From Phytoseiulus persimilis (lineage: Eukaryota; Arthropoda; Arachnida; Mesostigmata; Phytoseiidae): 64,000 nt of DNA. The stretch covers positions 13,450,745 to 13,514,744 of the forward strand of contig CM075102.1 of assembly GCA_037576195.1 (NCBI GenBank), given 5' to 3'. The translations under genes were made by a program, and so were the position numbers. How positions within the stretch are numbered: position 1 is the stretch's first letter; each line of letters begins with the position of its first letter. The notes under the pieces are model-generated. The model did no database searches. It worked only from the letters and a program-made list of their open reading frames with translations, and was not told where the DNA came from. Positions 1 through 12,800 of this stretch are shown here, piece after piece.

Positions 1-2720
1 GTTATTGTTGACGCATCTCTCGGAGGAAATTCATGGCAACTCAAAGCAATGCTCGTTTTGTTAATTCGTTGTGATGCCATCCATAGCGGAACGCGGCGGA
101 AGTACTCGGAACGATTTGTGCGAAATCCGATAAATGTCGGCGGCAGAAACAACAGGACTGATGCTAGAAAGGGACAATGGGAGTCGTGCGTGCAGGTCAT
201 GCACGAAAAGTATGGTAACCATGGAAACAATTTTCGGGCGGAGAGGGGGCTCGACTCGGAAGCTTCGTGAACACCAAGTGAGCTCAGAGAATGTCTATCC
301 CGATGGTCTGGTAGACGAGGAGTTGGCTACGGGATCACATGGGTGAACAAGCGCCGTTCTGACTTCAATGCTCCGATGCCTCGAACCCATGGCAGAGCCG
401 AAAAGCTAACGGGACCCCAATCTGTAGTCTCCGACGCCCTGGGGTTCCGCGGAACAAGGGCTGTGAGCCACTGGGCTGAGCGTCCCGTAAACGGAACCGT
501 GGCCTTCGTTTCGTCTTTCTAAGTCGAATCGACCAACTCCGCGCATCTGCCGACCGCGCGATGAGCGAATCGAGGGATTTAAGTAGGAAAAAGTCTGTGT
601 CTAGCTTGCGATCTCTGTTCGCCGCTCGTCCCAAGTCCTGCTCGCACAATGGGGCCAATCACTCAGTCATGACATGCCCTCCTTGCTGTTTGCCTGCTTA
701 CCTCCTGCTTTCTCTGTCATGCCCGTCTATTTGTCAGTGAGGACAATCGGTTGCCTTACAGTCCGCGAGCGGGTTGAGAGAGCTCAGCACGGAGACACGA
801 GCAGCGATTGCGGATTGCTCTCGTGTCACATCTGCTCAGGACAAGCAAAGGATGTTCGGGGCAGTTGCCTACTCCTCGTCTACCCATTCCCTCGCCTGCT
901 CGCTGACTGTCCTGTTTGCTGGTTCTCCTGTTTGTCGGCCTGACTGACTGACTGTCCCGTTGGCTCGCTCTGGGCTACGCGGCCACAACCACCACTCAAT
1001 TGACTCCAGGCGCCATCAAGTCCAGGTCGTACTGGGAAAACAGAGCAAGGGCTCAACTCGACTCTCCTCCTTCGCTCGTACTCACAGGGCCAGCAGGACT
1101 GCTCGGCTGGACAGACGCACTGGCTGTCTGACGAACCGGCTCGTAGATTGAGTGACCGAGCAAACGGACACAGCTGTTGGTCGGACGGCAAAGTGCTCTG
1201 ACTCTAATCACCACGTGCAATCCCGACCATGGCTATCTATAGACGGATCGGAGGTTCCGAATCGCGCATCGGGTGCTTACGAAAATTCTCAAAATTTAGC
1301 TCGCGCCACCCAAAAGCTTGGCCACGGCATCTTCAGTTTTCCTGGAGCTTGTACGACAAGGAAAAGGTTTGAGCAGTCGCGTCGAGTGGGCTCGAAGAAG
1401 ATATCAGTCGAACTTTCTGCTCCCGAGGTCCGATTTACGTATGATCCGGACAGACCGAGATCCTCTCCCATCCGCTGCGAAAGCCTGCTCGGACAGAGGA
1501 ACGTACTGAACGAGAGCAAGTTAGGAACCTCACATCGACTTGCCGGAAAATGGAACTGGGCTCAACAACGTCAAGCTTCCGAGAAACAGCATTCCTCTCC
1601 AGCGAAGCTTTCCATGAGGCCGGACGGCCAGATTCCACGACCAGCGCTCTGTGAGAGCTTTCGATGCAGGTAACCAATGCGATCGCGTCAGTACAGAATC
1701 ACAACGAGAGCATACAGGGAAATCGGAGCAGCTCGTGGCAATCACTTGCAAACGGAACGATATTTACCAGCTTTCTCGAAACCGGATCCTTGAGGAGCTG
1801 AAGCTTTTAGAAAGTCAGCGATTCGCAATAAGATTCTCATCGGAACATTCTCTCGAGTTCACTCTTCAAATCTCTTGAAAAATCGCAACGAGGACATGCG
1901 ATCGCAGGGTGTCAAGTACGAAGTTCTGCGACCGTTCCCAAGCTCAGCCGGAGAACGTCCCGGTAGTCGCGCTGCGAAGAACGCGGGAATCACAACGGGA
2001 AGGACAGGAGTAATTTCTTCTCTGTCTGGTATTCGAACAAAGGCTTTGATACGTGCTTCCCAACGATCGGCATTGTGATTCTGAATAATCAGAACGTTTC
2101 TCCGCCCATGGATATCCTTCTCACCCGGGAAGGAGGGGGGGCCTGCCGGACTTGGAGGTGTTCAGGAGAGAAGCGGAGGCGTCTCTGTCTGAGAATCCCG
2201 AAAAAAATCATCGAGCTTCACCACTTTTCCGCAGGTCGACCAGCATGTTACCAAACCATCGAGGGGTAAGGTGGACGATACGTGCGAAAAGGGCGTGCGA
2301 AGCGAATCGGTGCGGGAACCTCGAAGTGATGAGGTCTCCAGAGCTGACGTATGGTGGACTAGATATTTGGAAGATCTGAGAACGGACGAACGGCTGGTCT
2401 TCTTAGAGGATATGCGAAGATGCGTATCTGAAGAGAATTCCCCTCATCATCGGTATGAGGAGAGATGACGGATCGAACAAATACCGATTTCAGATGCTCA
2501 GATCACGTGAGACAGCCTAAAAACTCTGCGAACACCAGATGGTGCTCGAGGCAGCGAGTTTCTTCCGCGGCGAACGCCTGGCTGGCCGAGTGTTTCATCG
2601 CTCAGCAGATTCAGGGAAGTAGGCTCAGTGTTGAAAGGTCGACTGTTGAAGGGAATTTCCTCTGTGAAAGCCACGCGGGTTGAAGAGACCCCGAAGTGCT
2701 GATGGGAAAATCTATGGTCT
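1..2720. other. No supported gene; short open frames only
   Basis: Open frames here are short and overlap on both strands. The longest, a plus-strand frame of 173 codons at 1152-1673, shows no recognisable domain and no convincing splice sites. A short GACT repeat near 942-955 is the only low-complexity feature. I see no RNA gene or mobile-element signature. Confidence 0.5.
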
Positions 2721-2729
2721 TTTTTTCAG

Positions 2730-2860
2730 GTCAGATCCCTTGGAAAAGAAGCGGCGCTTTCCTGTTCAAAAGCCATGACGTGGGCGAATCCGAGCTGCTG
2801 CGCTGATCGAAGTTACCGATGGCCTTGCTCATCTTCTCGCGCTTACTCCGGGCCGCTCCG
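2730..2860 (+). CDS. Possible internal exon, unknown product
   Basis: A strong acceptor (a run of T ending in TTTCAG at 2721-2729) is followed by 131 bases in which only one frame is open, ending at a good donor (GTGAGA at 2861). The open frame starts VRSLGKEAAL and runs to the donor without a stop. No domain is recognisable and I found no partner exon with matching phase. A second frame, beginning QIPWKRSGAF, also reads naturally but hits TGA after 24 codons, so it could instead be a terminal coding end. Splice-like signals of this quality can occur by chance in 64 kb, so this is only a candidate. Confidence 0.25.
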
Positions 2861-5800
2861 GTGAGAACGTGCCGGGGAGACATTTGTAGCCGACTTCGAC
2901 GAGTGCCATTCCACAATGCATCGGATTTTCGTCGAATCAAGATTTATTCCGCGACCGTACCCGTTATCTTCAAGTCTCCACTCGGTTTCGGAACTCACGG
3001 ATGGGAGAATATATTTATGCTCTGGCGTCTTTGGACTGCCGTACACAGCGCGAACTACTCCCTGAAACCGGAGGCTGGGTACGAATTTCATCCTCGAGTC
3101 GGAACCGCGATAGCACGGTCGATCCTCCGTCGTGTAACAGTGCGAATCCCCTGTTCTCCTCTCAGTTCTCTGTTTGTTTGTCGTCTCGTTCCCCGCTGGA
3201 ATTTTCAGCCAAGTCTCCGGAATACGTTAGCTTCGAGCAAGGCGGGGCTCTTCTTAAACGATGAATATCAGGCAAGAAATCTGAAGGAGGCTTGCATCGG
3301 TTGTCGATGGGAGGATTCATCTTTGTGTCGCATCCTTTGTTCGTGAAATATCGGATTCGTTTGCCCAAGTTTTCTCCAAGTCCCATGAGTCAGGGGTCCT
3401 CGGAACAAGTCTTTGTGGAGAGGGTTGCATCCTGAATCCTGCCCACTCGATTTTTTCTCGCGCTCTGACCCCACAACTGCCCTCTGGCCTTTACGCAAGG
3501 TCGGCCAGACTTGTGATCAGGCATCCTGATGGATGTTTTACAGGTGTGCATAATCTGATCGATCTCGAACTGTACCAGCAATCTCGTTGTTTTCCCCGAC
3601 TACCTATGCGCAAGAGACTCCCCCACCTTGGGGCTTCCTGTCCGGGAGGTTGGTAGGCCCAACTTCTTGGGAAACGGTTTTCCGATTTCTCGGTGATTTC
3701 ACCTGAGTCAGGAGCCCGCGATCACTGACATCTGGGCCACCGATTGACCTTGCGACTTGCTACCTAAGCCCAAGATTTCGATCGAGTCGGCAATCTGAAC
3801 CGCTGATCCGATTTTAGTTGGGACGCAGGGCTGAGACGAAACCGAGACGTGAGTGAACTCCCGCGATTTCCTTCGTTGACTCATCCGACCGTGGCGGCTC
3901 TGGCTCGCGCTCTTAGCTCGAGATCGGTTCGCATGATCGCGATCCTCCGCGGGTGAATGCCGTCGTAGGTATACTGGTCATTTCCCCGGTGCTCGAGCCC
4001 CGCGCCGCAGACTCTCGCAGCAGCTTGTTGCTCCCACATCATGCTGAACGGGAAATTCAGAAATATTGCACAGAGCGAGGGGCTCCCTCCACGGTCCGCG
4101 GAACGCGTCATTTGGTTCATGAAGGGGTGACGTTGATGTTGATATATTCACTCCCTCATTTGTTCGCTATCACATGAATGAGGTTTTCCATCCGCAAACG
4201 ATATATCAGAGATCCGGGCACAGTTTTAGGGGATTAGGCGATATTTACGCAGGACGAGGCGACGGGGTTGTTCTTTCCGCTCGCCAGGTGTTCAGTAGCT
4301 TTATGGGTTTCCAAGGCCTTGCTTCAAGTCTCAAACTTGGGATCCTGTTTTGTGCGACTTCGGACCATTTAGGGGGTGCGTGAGTAACCCGAAAGCAACG
4401 GTCGCAGATCTGAGGCGGCAAATTGTGGAAGGGGGATCGCGGCAGTGCGTAACGACGCGAGACAGGAGTGATTCCACTGCGACAGACTGAACGAGCTCCA
4501 GATAAACGGCGCGGACTTCCGTTCTTTGCTGGCTTAGATGAGTTCGAGACGGGCTGTTGTAATCAAAGCTCTGCTCGCGAGGAAGGGGTTCAGCGCAATC
4601 AGCGCTCGCGTGAAATCAAACATCACAAGAGGATGCATTCGTCTCGAGCAAGCCGCGAACTTCGTCTCCTAGCTCAATTTGTTCCGCTCCTCCGTCTTGC
4701 GCACCCTCAAAGATTCGTGAGATGAAGTAGGATACAAGTCGTCCTTGGTGATCGCGTGTGACAATCGGCGTGACGAGTCGTGGAAATCTGTCGGAAAACA
4801 GAATAGGATTATCCAAGAAACTGCAGAGGCGAACAAAAGATGTCCATCCCCTTCGTGAAGCTGACGAAGGCTATCGGATACCCTGAACGAGGACGACCAC
4901 CTGATGAGAGGAAAAAAATTGAGAAACACAAAATATCTGCGATCGGAGGCGATTCTCCAAGCACGACCAAGGTCACACACAGTCATGCATTCCCAAAAAC
5001 TTCGACCCCATACAAACACATCAAATAACACTGGACCGTGAGCTTCCGCCCCGACTCGAACGTGCCGAAGAAACCATTGAAGAAGAGCCCGGTCCGCCGA
5101 CGTCCTCATGTCGACACAGCTAAGCGATTTCAGCAGTGGTCAAAACGTACATACCTATACCGAACACCCATTCGACCCGATCCCTTCCTTGGCATTCGAG
5201 AAGTCGCCGCAAGGGATAAACGAAATCAATAGTCTGGCGAGCACTCAAGGTGGACGTAGAAGGTCCGAAGGGGGATCATTGTTCGCGACGAGCCCTGGAT
5301 GACCGCTCCGTTGTATTCGCTCTTCCCTCCTCAATCCTTACTCAATGTGCTACATGAGGCCAGAGTATATGATTGAGAATAGTTTTGTTCAGCTCACGGG
5401 CGGCTCGATTCCAGTTGTTGCACTTTTCGTTTTGCTCATTCCTCATCATTTCGGTGTGATCTAGGGAAACTCGTGGATAAGTTCGAGTCTGATTCTCGGA
5501 AATGGAACTTTGAGCTCAAGTCTGGACTTCACGCTTTTCAGGGACTCAGAGAGTTTCTCGTGTAATTGCGGGAGATGGATGAAAGAGCCTCCGGACCGAA
5601 ATCCATCATAATCTCCCATCGAGCGTCATAACGGCGAAAGCACGACCGACAAGAAGTGTAAACAACGAAGCAATATGTCAGAGCTCGTGGTGGCGAACAA
5701 TTTAACTCGGGGAACTTTCTCGCTGGTGTCTCGTCCACCATCAAAACTTTGAAAACTGTTGATTCACGTATTCTGTGGCACGGGAATGCAGGCAATACGA

Positions 5801-8800
5801 TTCGACACCAGCTGGAGCTGACGATCGAAACGTTATCTGCGAATCAGAGACGTTCATGCACGCTTCTCCCCATCCTGAATTCATGGGTTCGGTACTTACG
5901 CAGCTTCACTTCCCTTCCAAGTCGACAATTCGGTTCCATGCCTTAGTTCAGACATCCACAATCGACATCATGTTCAGCACGGCTCTAGGACATCGTTTTG
6001 AGATCCATGACCTCGATTGTTCCATACATTTGATTTCACCTCGTGCTTCCCTCTTTTGAGCGTTGAGAACGTTGAGCAACCAAGTTCTCAATTAATGAAT
6101 TCATTTGCGACTCTGGTACGACGGCCCGACCGGCCTCCGCCTCTTTTCTCGCGCTTCGAGGAGCTTCCTCCTCAACACCAGGACAGAGTTCACGCAGTCA
6201 AGTTGCGGCACTGCGGTTGCTTTCCATTAAGCTCCGGAGACTACGAATCTATTGAAGACTCACACAGAATGTGCGGATCAGTCCCTGGTTTCCTCGAGAT
6301 GTCGATGGCGGGAGTGCCGATGAAAAGGAAAAACCCCGCTTCTCGTGGACCTTAAACTATTTTGTGCCTCACCGAGAACTTCCTTTCTTCCGACTCACTC
6401 TTGGTTTCTAGCAACTAAGATCTCAACAAATATCCGACAGATGGAGAGTACGAGTCGTATACAATCTGCCCTTTTTCGAGTCAAGTTCCTCGATCATGAA
6501 TACCATGTTCTGCTACCGATCCAGCGGAATGGACTCTCTTCGGATTTCCTCTAACGGGAGGAAGTTCCTCACCCATCCTCATTTGCTCATTCCCCTGTGG
6601 AAAACTATCGAATTCTTGACTCTTTTCAAGCGATGAACAGCTCGGAGGATGGCACATCTCTTCAATCTCCATTCGAGAATCGGCCGAGGATTGCATTCTC
6701 TGGAGCAAGTCATCAAACGTATTCCTTTCCACTTGTTCCACGAAACTGACCGAGAAACTCATGAAGTCGACCAATACAGTTTGGGGTTGACAGGCTCGAC
6801 CCGCGAAAAAAGGCTGCTCAAACGCGCGGCAACCTCACATTCTCAGCTTGGAATCTGTAAGATTGGCAAACGAACGTTCCAACCTCGACATCAAGAGCTG
6901 ACCACTCGACAAAATCGCACCCTCGATGCAATCGCCCCGTATCTCCTCAAGGAAGCCGAATTCGGAAGGAAAGCTCTTGGATCGGCCCAGAGCATCCGAA
7001 ACTGGAATAGCTTGGTCGATCCGACCAGTCTTTCCCTTCCCGAAAGCCGAGTTTTCCCAGCTTTCATCCTGGAAGCCAATTCAAGGCCACTGAGCCCCGA
7101 TTCCGGATAAAGAAGAGTGGTCAGATTAACCCAGGGACTTCATTGTCAGGCCGTTTGGATCAATCTGAGAACTTCTCGCCAGCGGATTTTTTATCAACTC
7201 TGCTCTTCTAAGCAGATACGGGGCGAACGCATCGAGGACGCGATTTTGTCAAGAGTCCAGCTCTTGATGTCCTCGACGTCTGAGTTGAAACTACCGTTCG
7301 CCCTCCTTACAGATCGTGAGCTAAAAAACTGGAGTTGCCGAGCGTTACAGGAGGATCCGCTCCCGGGTCGAGCCCGACACCTCCGGATTCGATGGGTGCT
7401 CTTTGAAAGTTTCTCGGTCGGTTTTGTTGAGAGAGTAGGAAAAAAGAGGTATTTCTTGAGCCGCTCTGAAAGTTTTGGTGGGAGGAAACCTCGACACTTG
7501 TTGTTCGTCCAGCTCGCTCCGCATATTTCGAGACAGGAGAGAATATGGCCGCCGAAAGCGGGGGCAAATGAGATCACTGGCTTTATATATGATAGCTAGC
7601 GCTTTTGGAGAGGCGAAAGCTTTTTGCAGACGACGCTGTGAGTGGCCGGAAGTCGACTGATTTTGAAATGGGATATGAAAACCGATCTTTATGCGTCCAA
7701 TTTTACTCACTGTCTAAAAAGCAGCTCGACCCCGACAGAGAATTATAGAACGAGCGTCGAAGACTGTATTTAGTCTACGGACTCCGGGAAGGCGAACTGC
7801 GATCACAAAATCGCACGGAATGTTTTGTTTTTGTACCAAATATCGAGGTTCTCATAATACGATTACATGCTCTCCGACAGCGCAGCCATTGGTACTCAGG
7901 AACAAGCAGGTGTCTCATTCATGATGAATGAAAAATACCAGGTGGGTCACCACTCCCTGGCTTGCGCGTTACATCTCAGATTGAACTCTGGAGTAAGACA
8001 GAACAATTCGCAGCTGGGAATCAGACTCATTTCAAATGAGGGGCCGGAAGTTCTGAGCCACAATATAGGAGAGTCGATCATCTTTTTCAATGGAGGGTCC
8101 GTTGATTTGAGAACAGGATACAGTCGCACATCAAACCAGTGATGCAACACGGCGCTCAATAGCAGTAGGGGTCCTCCACTCGTTTTTTTTTGAACCGCTC
8201 TGAAGAAACCGACCACCTAGGAGCAAGCTCCCTGGAGCATTGCGGAAGAAAACGCGATAGACGTTGTATGATGTCTGCGATGTCGTCAAGAGAGCAAGCG
8301 CAAGAGCACGGATGAGAGCGAACGAATAAAAGCAGCAGAGTAGTTGTTTGAAAGTGTCACGCTGCATTAGACCTGAAGCTGCTCGTCTTCGATAGCGGAC
8401 CGAGTATGGAGGATCGTCCGCGAACGTCCGTGAATGCGTGATCCCGAGTAGAATCGGACGAGCGTAGACGGAGGCGAACAAGTGGAGGGAGGGACGAAGA
8501 TGCGACAATTGAACAAAAAGAACGAACCTCAGTAAGAGGTGGAGGCCGAAATAACATGTAACAAAGAAGCCTATCATATGAACAAATCAATGGCCATCGG
8601 ATGAAGGAAGAGATTGACACTGACCTCGGATACCAAAAAGCGTTTATGGAGCTGAGAACGAGAAGAATCCGAGGTGGGTTTTGGGAGAACGAGGAGAAAG
8701 TTTCTCCTCTTTCGCTCAGTTGCTCAGAAAAATCGGCGGAATCTCTTCATGGCGGAAAATCCGTTTGCAGTCGAGCGTTGAAATTGATGCTCTCAGCGAG

Positions 8801-8850
8801 TTTGCGCTTATTTCGCTCCCCCTATCTCCTTTCCCATCGGTCTCGCTTTT
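2861..8850. other. No supported gene
   Basis: About 6 kb of unique-looking sequence with open frames of at most 160 codons, often overlapping in all frames. A pyrimidine-rich stretch ending in an acceptor-like TTTTCAG near 3211 is followed by two alternative open frames, neither recognisable. I see no mobile element, tandem repeat or RNA gene. Confidence 0.45.
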
Positions 8851-8855
8851 TCGAG

Positions 8856-8868
8856 TCAGTCAGTCAGT
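8856..8868 (+). promoter_or_regulatory. Triple TCAGT initiator-like motif
   Basis: TCAGTCAGTCAGT contains three overlapping copies of the arthropod initiator consensus TCAGT. It lies in a pyrimidine-rich stretch without long open frames. A core promoter is possible, but short CAGT repeats also arise as simple sequence, and no downstream gene could be tied to it. Confidence 0.2.
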
Positions 8869-9298
8869 GAGCCGGCGAGCACGCGTGAGCGAGAAACTTC
8901 CTCCGCTCCTTCTCTGTCCTCCTCGACGTCCTTGTTCTCCTGCGTTCGGTGGTACTTGGCTGCCACTCGTTGACTCCTCGAAGAGTCGTCGCTTCGCCGG
9001 TTTCCCATAAGCCTTCATTCCGTTCCCATTCCTTGCCTCCGTTCCGATCTAGCAGAAATCCCCGCTCCTCCTATCAGCATTCCTTTCATCTGTTTCCAGA
9101 TAATTCCCCATTCCCATTCTAGCGCTGCGGTTACGGGTTCCATTTTCTCGTATGAGCTTTTTTTCCCTCTCTGCGGCGGCATTAGATCGAAGCAGCCGTC
9201 CCTCGATCAGCGCTGGGAAAGTCGCCTCGTATCCATCAAATTACATGATTCCGTGAAACGCATCAGAATCTCTCAAAGCCTAGGATCCGGTAATTCAA

Positions 9299-9804
9299 TC
9301 ATTCACAAGCTTCGGGGCTGTAGAGGATGATGCTTAAGAAAGCTCTCTTCGAGCCAAGGTCGGTGACCCTTCTTGACTTCGGAACGCTGTCACAGGAGAG
9401 GAACGTTTTCCTCCCGGAGGAGCAACACACATGGATTGTGAGAGTCCTGAAAGTGATGTTGATGATGAGACTATTGAGCTCCAGATTTTCGCGCACACTT
9501 ACGTTTATGTGGAGCCAGCCTCTGAAGAATCTGGGCCGGGCTCACTCTTCACGATGGGAACGTTCTCTTGGACTCGGAGGATTTCCGTGGACAGCGCCGA
9601 GAGAAGAAGTTTCACGACTGCTCCACGATACCGCCACGGACCAAGAAGAAGACGAAGTGAAAAACTTCTCCCGAGAAATGATCCTAGGTGGATGCGACGT
9701 CTCGCGCACGCGATCGAAACTTGTCCAAAGAAGAACGAAATGCCGCGCTCGCTGATCATCACAAGTGAGGACAGCAACCCCTGCCGCGACGGGAAGTAAA
9801 ACAA
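9299..9804. other. Ambiguous coding-like locus with mini-intron candidate
   Basis: Both strands carry protein-like frames. On the plus strand a 122-codon frame (9431-9799) starts MDCESPESDVDDETIEL. On the minus strand a GTAAGT donor (plus-strand ACTTAC, 9497-9502) and a TTTCAG acceptor (9447-9449) bound a 56-base intron candidate, and splicing across it leaves at least one long frame open. The readings exclude each other and none matches a family I recognise. I cannot choose a strand, so no CDS is called. Confidence 0.25.
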
Positions 9805-9809
9805 AGCGC

Positions 9810-12800
9810 CGAGGCTTCCATCATGAGCGAAGAACTCAGCGGCTCTGTTCGCATGCCGTCCCTTTCCTCGGGCCCCGTTAGTTCGTAGGCTCGGTATGTT
9901 TACAGTGGGTGGAAGTGGGTCTCGGAAGTGGAAGCGGCTTTCACGTCACCGGATCGGCGAAGTGGTACACGAGCCGCTGGCTGATGCGGGGAAGAATGGG
10001 AAAGGATAGAGACCGGGAGGAGGAAGGGGAGGGGGTCGGTCAGTAAGTCAGTCTCGGATCTGGGCATTTCCGCCGCCGCCGCCGCTTGCTTTCTTGGCTG
10101 CTCTTTGTCAGGAGCTGGCAGCGACACACGAGCTCGCACACAAACATACATGGCTATCGTCGCGTCTTTGAGCTTAGACATCATTTGGGAGCTGTTGCGG
10201 CCTACCGCTCCGGGCATAACCGATTTACTTCGAGCGACTGTCATGGGAACAACATCCAATACTGAAACGCCGAGGAAGCAATGCTCGGTTTCGCGCTCTC
10301 GGTCGGCTGATGGTTCGAGGTTATGAGCTGTCCCGTTGTACCCGGTGCCATCCCGTGTGACAGGAAAAGGAACACTGTCGGCAAAAACCGCTTGGCCCCG
10401 TTCCCTTATTCCTCACAATGGGACCGCCCCTGGAGCGAGAAGTCGATATGATCAGAATCTATGTGTTTTCCCCCGGATCTTTGAGACTCAACGGAGACTC
10501 ATTACCATTTACCCCGGAGCCAAGGATGTTGGCAAATTCGAGTGGAAAAAACAGGGTGCGCGTGATCGGATCCTCTCAGCCTCCGAATGAGGTTACAACG
10601 AGCAAGGTGGTCAACTCAGTCATTTAGTCCGTGCCAGCGGGGAATTTCGAGATGCCGACCCGTCGGCGGCATGTCGCAACATCGCGCCTTCTTCTTGCTT
10701 CGGTTAAGTTCTTAGACCTTCCTAAGAGGAGCAAATTCCTGCTTGTCAGCGAACACTAGGTCGTCGAAATGTTTTTCGAATCGCATATTTTGTCGGAGAC
10801 GTCTGCTTTGGAATTTCGCCGCAGAGAGCGGAGATGGAGATCTTCCTCGCCCCGAATTGAACATCCAGCAAGAATCATATTATAGGCATATTTAACTAGT
10901 TCGGAGGCACATGGGGGAATCGTTACAGCACCCTTGAAAAATTATGGCGGAGGCATCAAGGGTGCCGAGAGCATTTTCTCTCCGGAACCAAGATCACGGA
11001 CATACATTGAAAACCTTTTATTCCGTATCCCCGAAGGATTCCATCGTCAACCGGATATCATTCAGGCTTCCTCAGGAATTACAGCGACCGGTTTTCGTCT
11101 TGCACTCCGAACAGCTATGGACTACCTTTAACCAGTTATGAATACCCTGGTGATCCATTCCGTTGGCTCCCAGATCAAGTCGAGGAATCAGCGCAAGTGG
11201 TCAGTGACAGGCCTATCCGGCGTACTGATGTCCCAATCCCAAGGTTGGCCCTGCCAACAAAAAGTTTATGACTGTCAGGATGTCAGAAAATCCGGCGCCT
11301 CCACAAAAAGTTAACGAGAGTCTTCGTTCTTCTCCCACGAAAACCTGGGTGTACGTCGGCTCAGCTCACAAATTCGGTCATTTGTGGGAGTCGTTTCAGG
11401 GCAGGCATCACACGCTCCTCCGCGATCCGCGCTCTTTGGGAGCTATGGCTTGATTTGAAAGAGCCTCTTATCTGAACAGGCTAGGAGCGACCGACTGTGT
11501 ACATTTTCAGCAGAATTCCTCACGGTTCGATCTGACCGTTCCCCAAAAATATCGCTGTGACCTTCCGAGCTCTTGCTGACCGGAATCTCAAATATAAGTT
11601 CTTGCCACCTGTTCTCTTGCTCCGTCCCTTTTCTCGTCGACTGCCATCGATTCAGCTCGCTGTCGTTCCCAAGAGATCGGTCGGCGGGCAGCCCGAGAAC
11701 TTCCGCCTCGGGCGCCATTAGGTCCAAGGCCGGACCCGAGCGCAGATTCCAATGGCGGCAATTAGCCCTGTCTGCATGATTGCAGAACATCGCCGCTCTC
11801 CTCGTGATCGTCCGGTGTTGAAGCCCTCAAGAACCTATCGCAGACGATTGTGGGCATGAGCAGATGAAATGCGGGTGCATTTCCAAATCTCCGGAATTCG
11901 CCCGATGGTCATGAATCCTCGCTCATCCGATGAGCTTCTCTCCGCGAGTTTGATTACATGTTAACGAATGCACTCACTTCCGGACGAGCACACAGGGCGG
12001 TAGACGCGAGTTAAGAAATTGGACTGGCGTCACAAACTTCTCAGGGCAGAGTGTGAGCGAAGCCTTAATTTCGTGTCAAATGAATGTTACAATCTCGGCT
12101 TGCTTCTGGTGCTCGGACGCGTTTTGTTCGTGCTCCAACTCTGACCCGAGTGCATTCCGACTTCAGCCGACTCAGCTCTGAACTCCGGCGGATCGGGGGT
12201 TCTGATAAAATTGTATTTGATCCGATGTCTTCTCCTACTTAATGAGAAAACTTCGATGACGACTTAGAGGACTCCGATAGCTTGACGAAGCGTGCCAGTC
12301 CATGGAGCATGGACCAGTGTGATCGAAAGTCATCTTGTGATGTTCTCCGGACTTCTCCCGTCAGTCGCATCATGGTTCTCAGACGGTGAAGGAACAGAAT
12401 CCGATCTCCCATCACAACGCTTCGAGCGGTCGCGTCAGCTGATGAGGAGTCTCATGGGTGGATGAGAGCATCCTCGGCTGGAATCGAGTCGCGTCGAATC
12501 GGCTAGAAAAGAACGGTTCCGTGTAGGGGAGCCGTCCAGCAGGAGAGCGAAAAGCATTGAGCTTGACTAGTGCGCGCTGTTCCGTGCCAGAGGTAGATTC
12601 AGCAGCAGGAAGCAGCTGGGGGAGACAAACGAGTTGGAGTCAAGTTTCCAGCGTTCTCGCGGAGATACATAAGAAACATAGAAACATGATGTGTGCTCCA
12701 CAAGTTTCGCTCTCCGTAAGCTCCGCGGCTTACTTCGTCTAAAAGCTGCGACCGCTGACGCTCCTGGAGCGATGCTCAGAGGGGGGTGTTCTACACTCGG

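Noticed and set aside
1152-1673. 173-codon plus-strand ORF
   Set aside because: No domain, no splice signals, and a length that is not surprising for the base composition.
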